Shown here in pieces: positions 59,049 through 64,000 of a DNA stretch of 64,000 nucleotides. The notes below the pieces were generated by a model, which was not told the DNA's origin, made no database searches, and saw only the letters and a program-made list of their open reading frames with translations. A program made the position numbers and the translations under genes. The stretch is from positions 1,426,001 to 1,490,000 of the forward strand of contig JAIQDT010000299.1 of the NCBI GenBank assembly GCA_021521415.1, given 5' to 3'. Positions within the stretch are counted from its first letter, which is position 1; each line of letters begins with the position of its first letter. The DNA comes from Bidens hawaiensis. Lineage: Eukaryota; Streptophyta; Magnoliopsida; Asterales; Asteraceae.

Positions 59049-61915
59049 ATGTCTTCTCCTGCCTCGTATTACGCGTTAGCTTCGCAGAACGCGTTAATGC
59101 AAGAAATGCTTACAATGGACAACGAAATTGGATCTCACAATAAGTGTCTGAAGCAACTTAAACTGTCTGATTTTGCAATATAGAAACCGAGGTTCCGATT
59201 GGGTTCTATTCATCCCGAATGTGTTCGTCATTTGGATGTTGTATACCTACCTCCGTAAGTCGGAAGTGCGACTACTGGATATTCTGAAAAATTATTCAGC
59301 ATGTATGAGGCGAATGAAGTCAAAGAGATGGACAACGAAGCAAAAGCTTATTCGACATTGACAATGGCTTTACCTGAGAACATCTTTAATCAATTCAGTC
59401 ATATAAAGCCATGTGCGACTCTATTTGCCCAACTGAAGACTCGAAGCTTGTATAATACACTTGATAACATAAAACAATGGTGAATTTTCAATTTAGAAAC
59501 TCTACATTGCTCAAGAACGAGACTGTTGAGGAGATGATTAGCAGGTTCTGTCATCTTATTGCTGAGATGTCCACGGTTAAGTTAGAACCAAGCGAGGTGG
59601 ACAAAATAGATACATTGAAGAATGCATTTCCTGAAACATATTCCACCTTCTTACTTGTATTGAAGGAGAATGGCTATTTCAGAAATGAAAATCTCATGGC
59701 CGGAAGAGTTTATTAATAAACTTGAGGAACGTGAATACTATATGAAGTGTCGGACTTCATTAAAGGATGACCAGAATCCTACTCTGTATGGTGGAGTGTT
59801 ACTAGCGAACAACAATGGCAGTTCAGTCCCAATTACAGCTTTCTTTTCTCAGGGTTCTCATGATGGGACTCGAAGCAGTAATCAACCTCCTAATGTATGC
59901 TTTATGGCATCGGTATCTACCACTATATCAAGTCCTTCAGGTTCACCCCCTAACGTAAACATGAAAGAGGCCAAACAAAAATTCTCTTTCTTGTGTGCAT
60001 TCATGACCTCATATGAATAGCTTGTGGGGAGTAAAATTGCCACAAGTGAACTTACTGACGAGGACTACGATCAAATCGATCCAAATGATCTCAAACTCAT
60101 GGACTTGAAATGGAACATGGCCATGATCGTACGTAAGGTAAAGAGGATCATGCAACGAACCGGAAAGGATCTACCCTCTCTTAAAAAACGAGTAGGATTC
60201 GATAAATTAAAGGTAAAATGCTACAATTGTCAAGAATTCGGCTATTTCACGAGAGAGTGTGACAAGCCGAAGAAGGAATATACTGGTCCTCGAGCTTCAT
60301 ATCGTAACTCAGGCAAAAGCACAAATGTGCCTGAGAAGAAAACAAAGACAGATGGGGATCAGGTTAAGGCTACAGTTCACAGCGTTGGTTGTGAATGAAG
60401 GTTTGGATTGGCGACAGAAAGCTCTTAGGGGTTCAAGCAAATCTTGCAATAGTCGAACCTTCTGAGCATTTCATGGATGCAATTGGAGATAACTTATTAG
60501 ATGAAAGTGATACATATGAGTTAGAAATAGAGTCTGACAAATCAAGCATGGAGTAAACCGAATCGTTCGCTTGTATGGCGAAGATTGAAGAGGTTTGGAC
60601 AAATTCCTCGTTTAGTGTATCGGTTAATGAATCTCATGAAACATTCACTTCTAAAGTAATTACTGAGTGTGATCAATTTTGCGAACTCAAGTGTAAACTT
60701 GAGTCGGCCTTGCAACAGAACGATCAATTCGTTAATGAACTTTCAATGCTCAAGGAATGATCGACAGACAGAAAACCAAACTATTAGAATGATCGACATT
60801 GAAAAGTAAAATCTGTGTATGAGCAACCACGGTTTGAAAGCTGAGGTGAATTCTAAACTCCTGATAATAGAGCAACATTTTCAAGAAATCCTCAAGTTGC
60901 GTACCAGCATAACAAACCTTGAAAGCGAGATTCTAGAACTAAAAAAATAAAATAAGCAAGTTTAGGGATTCTTCGTTTCTTTTGAATGAGATTATCGAAG
61001 TCAATCATTCTCATCAAAAGAACGGTAAAGCTGGTTTAGGATTTGTGGAAATTCCTCCACCATTCAAGAATGATTATTCGAGTATTCCTGAGGTTGTTGA
61101 ACTTAAAACTGTTAAAACTAACACAACCTCAAAGAAACCCAAAAGCATTCAAGTGAATGTTGAAAATGTTGAGTCTATTAAAACAACTCATGATAAGATT
61201 CACATTAAGAGTAAATTGGTCTTTACTGAGAATGAGATCGATGGTTCGATTGAAGAGTTAAACGAACCAGAAGAAATTGTTAAGAACAAGGACATTCCTT
61301 CTGATAATCACATTCTATGTGAACCAGAAGAGTTTGAACAAGCTGTGTATGGTTCAAATATTCTGTTAACTCTTCAAACAAACCAAAGACTTCTCTTAAT
61401 GTAAAATTATCAGAAAAACTGAAAGTATCTGATGAGGATTTGATGAAATTTATCAATCCTTCAAAAGAATCTAATTTAAACCAGGGTCGGGTTTTCAAAT
61501 TGAAAGGACTTAACAAAGTCTTTTCTGACAAGGAAGTCCTTTTTAACTTACTTAAACCCGAACTGATTGAGAGTGTATTCAACGATGATACATCAAAAGT
61601 TAGAGCTTGAAAATGCATATTTAAAGAAAAAAGCATCTAAATCTCAAGTGAAACAAACTATGATAAAATTTGTTAAATCTTCCGGTTTGGAAAGTTGTTC
61701 AAACACAACAAACCTGGAATTTTACAAGAATAAAAAGGGCATAACGAATACAGTTTTAGACCCGGTAACCGATGAGAATCCTAAGGTTGTTAATGTTCAA
61801 CCTAAGCCTGTACAGTCGACCAATGTTGCACCTCAGAAAATTATCGATACACGGCTATGTTTTAAATGTGGTGAACACGGTCATGTTGCTAAAAAGTGTG
61901 GGGCTAAGGTTAAGA
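59049..61915 (+). pseudogene. Copia gag (UBN2-type) with two zinc knuckles, broken and truncated
   Basis: Starts at ATG 59049 (MSSPASYYALASQNALMQEM); stops at 59181 and 59256. In shifted frames: DNEAKAYSTLTMALPENIF, LKNETVEEMISRFCHLIAEM and FPETYSTFLLVLKENGYF, the typical UBN2 gag order. The first knuckle is CYNCQEFGYFTREC near 60220-60260, with the histidine replaced by Y. A long lysine/asparagine-rich C-terminal region follows in several frames, ending with a complete second knuckle CFKCGEHGHVAKKC at 61858-61899. The frame is cut at 61916 by an LTR; protease, integrase and RT are not in the window. Confidence 0.85.
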
Positions 61916-62185
61916 TGTAAGATAAATATATATATTATATTTATTAATATGGCCATCATTATCATTTATATTATAATAGATCAAAATAGTTAATTATACC
62001 TTAATATATATTAGTTTGGTAATTGTTAATGGGCCATATTACCCTTACTAGCTAATAAAAGGTTTCCCCTTAGGTGTATATATAGAGAGAATAAATTAAC
62101 ATCAAAACCTAACCACACAACCATAACTATTTTGTGTGCCTCCTCTCTCCTAAACTGGGTTCCTCTCAAGAACCCTAACACCATC
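61916..62185 (+). repeat. Partial LTR of the TGTAAG Copia family, plus strand
   Basis: Begins TGTAAGATAAATATATATA at 61916, directly in the gag frame, and is recognisably related to the inverted copies at 6160-6594 and 23577-24005, including CTCTCTCCTAAACTGGGTTC-like and TCTCAAGAACC words and a TATA-like GTATATATAG near 62075. It stops at 62185, where a Gypsy LTR starts. Confidence 0.65.
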
Positions 62186-63411
62186 TGATCGATGTCGAAA
62201 GGTCAAACAAAAACATTTATAAAATTACCTTTACTAGCAAGGGCAAGTAAGGTGTCGAATCCACAGGGAATTAGTGGAAAGTGCCAATCAAGTTCAATTT
62301 GTAATAACTGATTATACTAGGCGGACAAACGATGTCAAGCGGATTATAGAATTTGTTTAATTGAAACGACAATTAATTTGATTTGTAAACGATTATAAAA
62401 GGGTAACCAATCTCCAGGTTTCAGATTTTGAAGTAAATTAGATTGATGATTAAACCAATTGAATTATAACCTTTGTTTGAATCAATAAATCAAAAGACTA
62501 AATGTTTGACTATGTTGATCATTAGAACTTAATCCAATTGATTGACATGGTTAAAAATAATCTATTTGATAGTTAATCTTAGGTAATGATGAATCACTCA
62601 GTATTATGGTTAAAGATACTAGGCCAATGACACTAAGAACTCAATCCTAATTGTTGATGACCAAAATCATTAACTGATAAACCTCAAATCTCATTGATTA
62701 CCTAAAAAATACTTTCAAACACACAAACAAATTCCAAAAGTTAGGTTTAGAGTACCAACAATCCAATGAAAAACTTAACCCTACACCCGGAGATGGTCAC
62801 AAGTGGATTAGCCTTGCATAGTCATCTTCATAATCTCTCTTTATTCTTCAATGAATGATTTCATGGATGATTATGATGATTGAGATGTGTTAGAATGGTG
62901 GAAAACGCCTCCAAAAAGTCCAAGTATGGTGTGATATCGAAGATAGCCATCTTAGGGTTGAACCAGCCTTAAATAGCTCCACAAAACCTAAAAATCGATT
63001 TTTTCCCGTCCAGACGACCGTAGGCTACAGTCTCCCCACCGTAGGCTACGACGGGGACCGTAGCTTATGGTAGACACGCACTGCCTTATGGTGGCAGCCC
63101 CCACCGTAGGCTATGGTGGGTCACCGTAGGCTACGGTGGTCTTGTCACCCACCGTGGTATTTTTCTTGTAACTTTTTCTTCCGAATTCCGATTTATGCCC
63201 CGTTTCGGCCACGTCTTTGTCTTCACTTGCTCTATCATTCCATGCAATAAAATCCTCCTTTCCTTTCCATCTCATATGCTCCCATTTAGCTCCTTTAAGC
63301 TCCGCACACTTGTAATCGTAAACTCACAAAAAGTAATCGTGTTTCCGGCATATAAACACACAAAACATGCGATATGACTCATTTAATACACGATATTTCA
63401 TCCACACATCA
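62186..63411 (-). repeat. 3' LTR of a minus-strand Gypsy element (1226 bp)
   Basis: Plus-strand ends TGATCGATGTCG and CCACACATCA. The minus-strand sequence on its 5' side (63412-63430) is AAGTGTGGGAATG, a polypurine tract, so this is a 3' LTR with its internal region to the right. A minus-strand TATA-like CTATTTAAGG lies near 62968-62977. It carries GCAAGGGCAAGTAAGGTGTCG, comparable to the motif in the solo LTR 36219-37896. Confidence 0.7.
63008..63160. repeat. CCGTAGGCTACGG repeat cluster in the Gypsy LTR
   Basis: CCGTAGGCTA(C/T)GGTGG-type words recur about six times within 150 bp, several self-complementary, just upstream (minus strand) of the LTR TATA box. Confidence 0.8.
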
Positions 63412-64000
63412 CATTCCCACACTTATCCTTTTTCATCCTGAAAAAGATGTATAATGAAATCAGAACCGGAAACTATTTTTCCTAAATAATTAAATTATTT
63501 TAAATATCAAAATATAACACAAAAACCGCGATTGCCAATATTGCTATCCACTTAAACCCATGCCCTAATATTTACTGGGACAAATAAGACATGACAATTT
63601 TATTAGTTTATATGATTAAATGGAACCCACACATCAAAGCCCTGAAGCTGCCTTACCATGCTTCATTATGGTTTAACGAGCCAGACCATCCTAACTTGAC
63701 TTAAACCTTAGGTCAGAAGATCAAAACTATGCACAACCATGTGTACCATTTTAAGACCATATGTAATAACTGAAACAATCATGGATATTTTATCGAACCA
63801 ATACCTCTACTTAAGCATCAAAGTTTACCAGAATGGCTATTAGATACGATTAAAGTACAATTATGTAACTAACTAGCAAATAGTCCCCACTACATGGTAT
63901 ACCCCCATTATTAAGCAGCACCCCAAAGTCCATCACCATAGGTGATTATGCACGAATTCATCTGTAGGGCTTACATATCACTTGTCCCGTGTGGTCCGTT
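63412..64000 (-). other. 3' internal end of the minus-strand Gypsy element; no gene seen
   Basis: Untranslated sequence next to the polypurine tract; it continues beyond the window. Confidence 0.45.

Overview
This is a repeat-dominated, visibly AT-rich segment of a plant nuclear genome. It carries TATA-box promoters, GT-AG introns, plant-type Ty3/Gypsy, Ty1/Copia, hAT, LINE and MITE elements, and no prokaryotic gene organisation. The gag-like proteins at 28.6-29.2 kb and 59-62 kb resemble families I associate with Asteraceae (daisy family) genomes, so an Asteraceae host is my inference, not a proof. Only one ordinary host gene is convincing: a five-exon START-domain (lipid-binding) protein gene at 45014-46748.

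Layout: 1-5996 is the pol 3' half and 3' LTR of a decayed chromodomain Gypsy element (+). 6.2-7.9 kb holds a minus-strand Copia LTR and a Harbinger-like MITE with (CAC)n filler. 8.57-9.71 kb is a 5'-truncated non-LTR retrotransposon with a 12-bp target-site duplication (TSD), lying in a tandem-repeat-rich LTR-like sequence that ends at 10727. 12.75-13.36 kb is an inverted-repeat MITE. 14698-22469 is a three-level nest: a minus-strand LTR holds a solo Gypsy LTR (TSD GTTAT), which holds a nearly intact hAT transposon (TSD CTTCATGG) whose transposase has only two nonsense codons. 28.2-34.0 kb is a retroelement-like unit with a gag-like domain, a roughly 1.18 kb-codon acidic coiled-coil reading frame and a 3' LTR, but no pol. 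34363-39077 and 39092-39779 are two neighbouring inverted-repeat elements of one family sitting in (TA)n; the first contains a solo LTR with TSD GCGTG. 40705-42820 is another solo LTR, inserted into a minus-strand Gypsy gag-protease relic that also carries a 271-bp hAT MITE. 47335-55429 is a complete minus-strand Copia element with paired LTRs, PBS, PPT, gag and pol, damaged mainly by point stops. 56.7-62.2 kb holds a minus-strand Copia LTR plus a piece of internal sequence, then a plus-strand Copia with LTR, PBS and gag. That gag is broken at its second zinc knuckle by another LTR, which is in turn cut by a minus-strand Gypsy LTR at 62186-63411.

The genes do not act together as a pathway. 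The order of insertion can be read from the TSDs, and most reading frames are transposon proteins in various states of decay. The host START gene sits in a small gap between the repeats. Identities and copy numbers were judged by eye; no alignments or searches were run.
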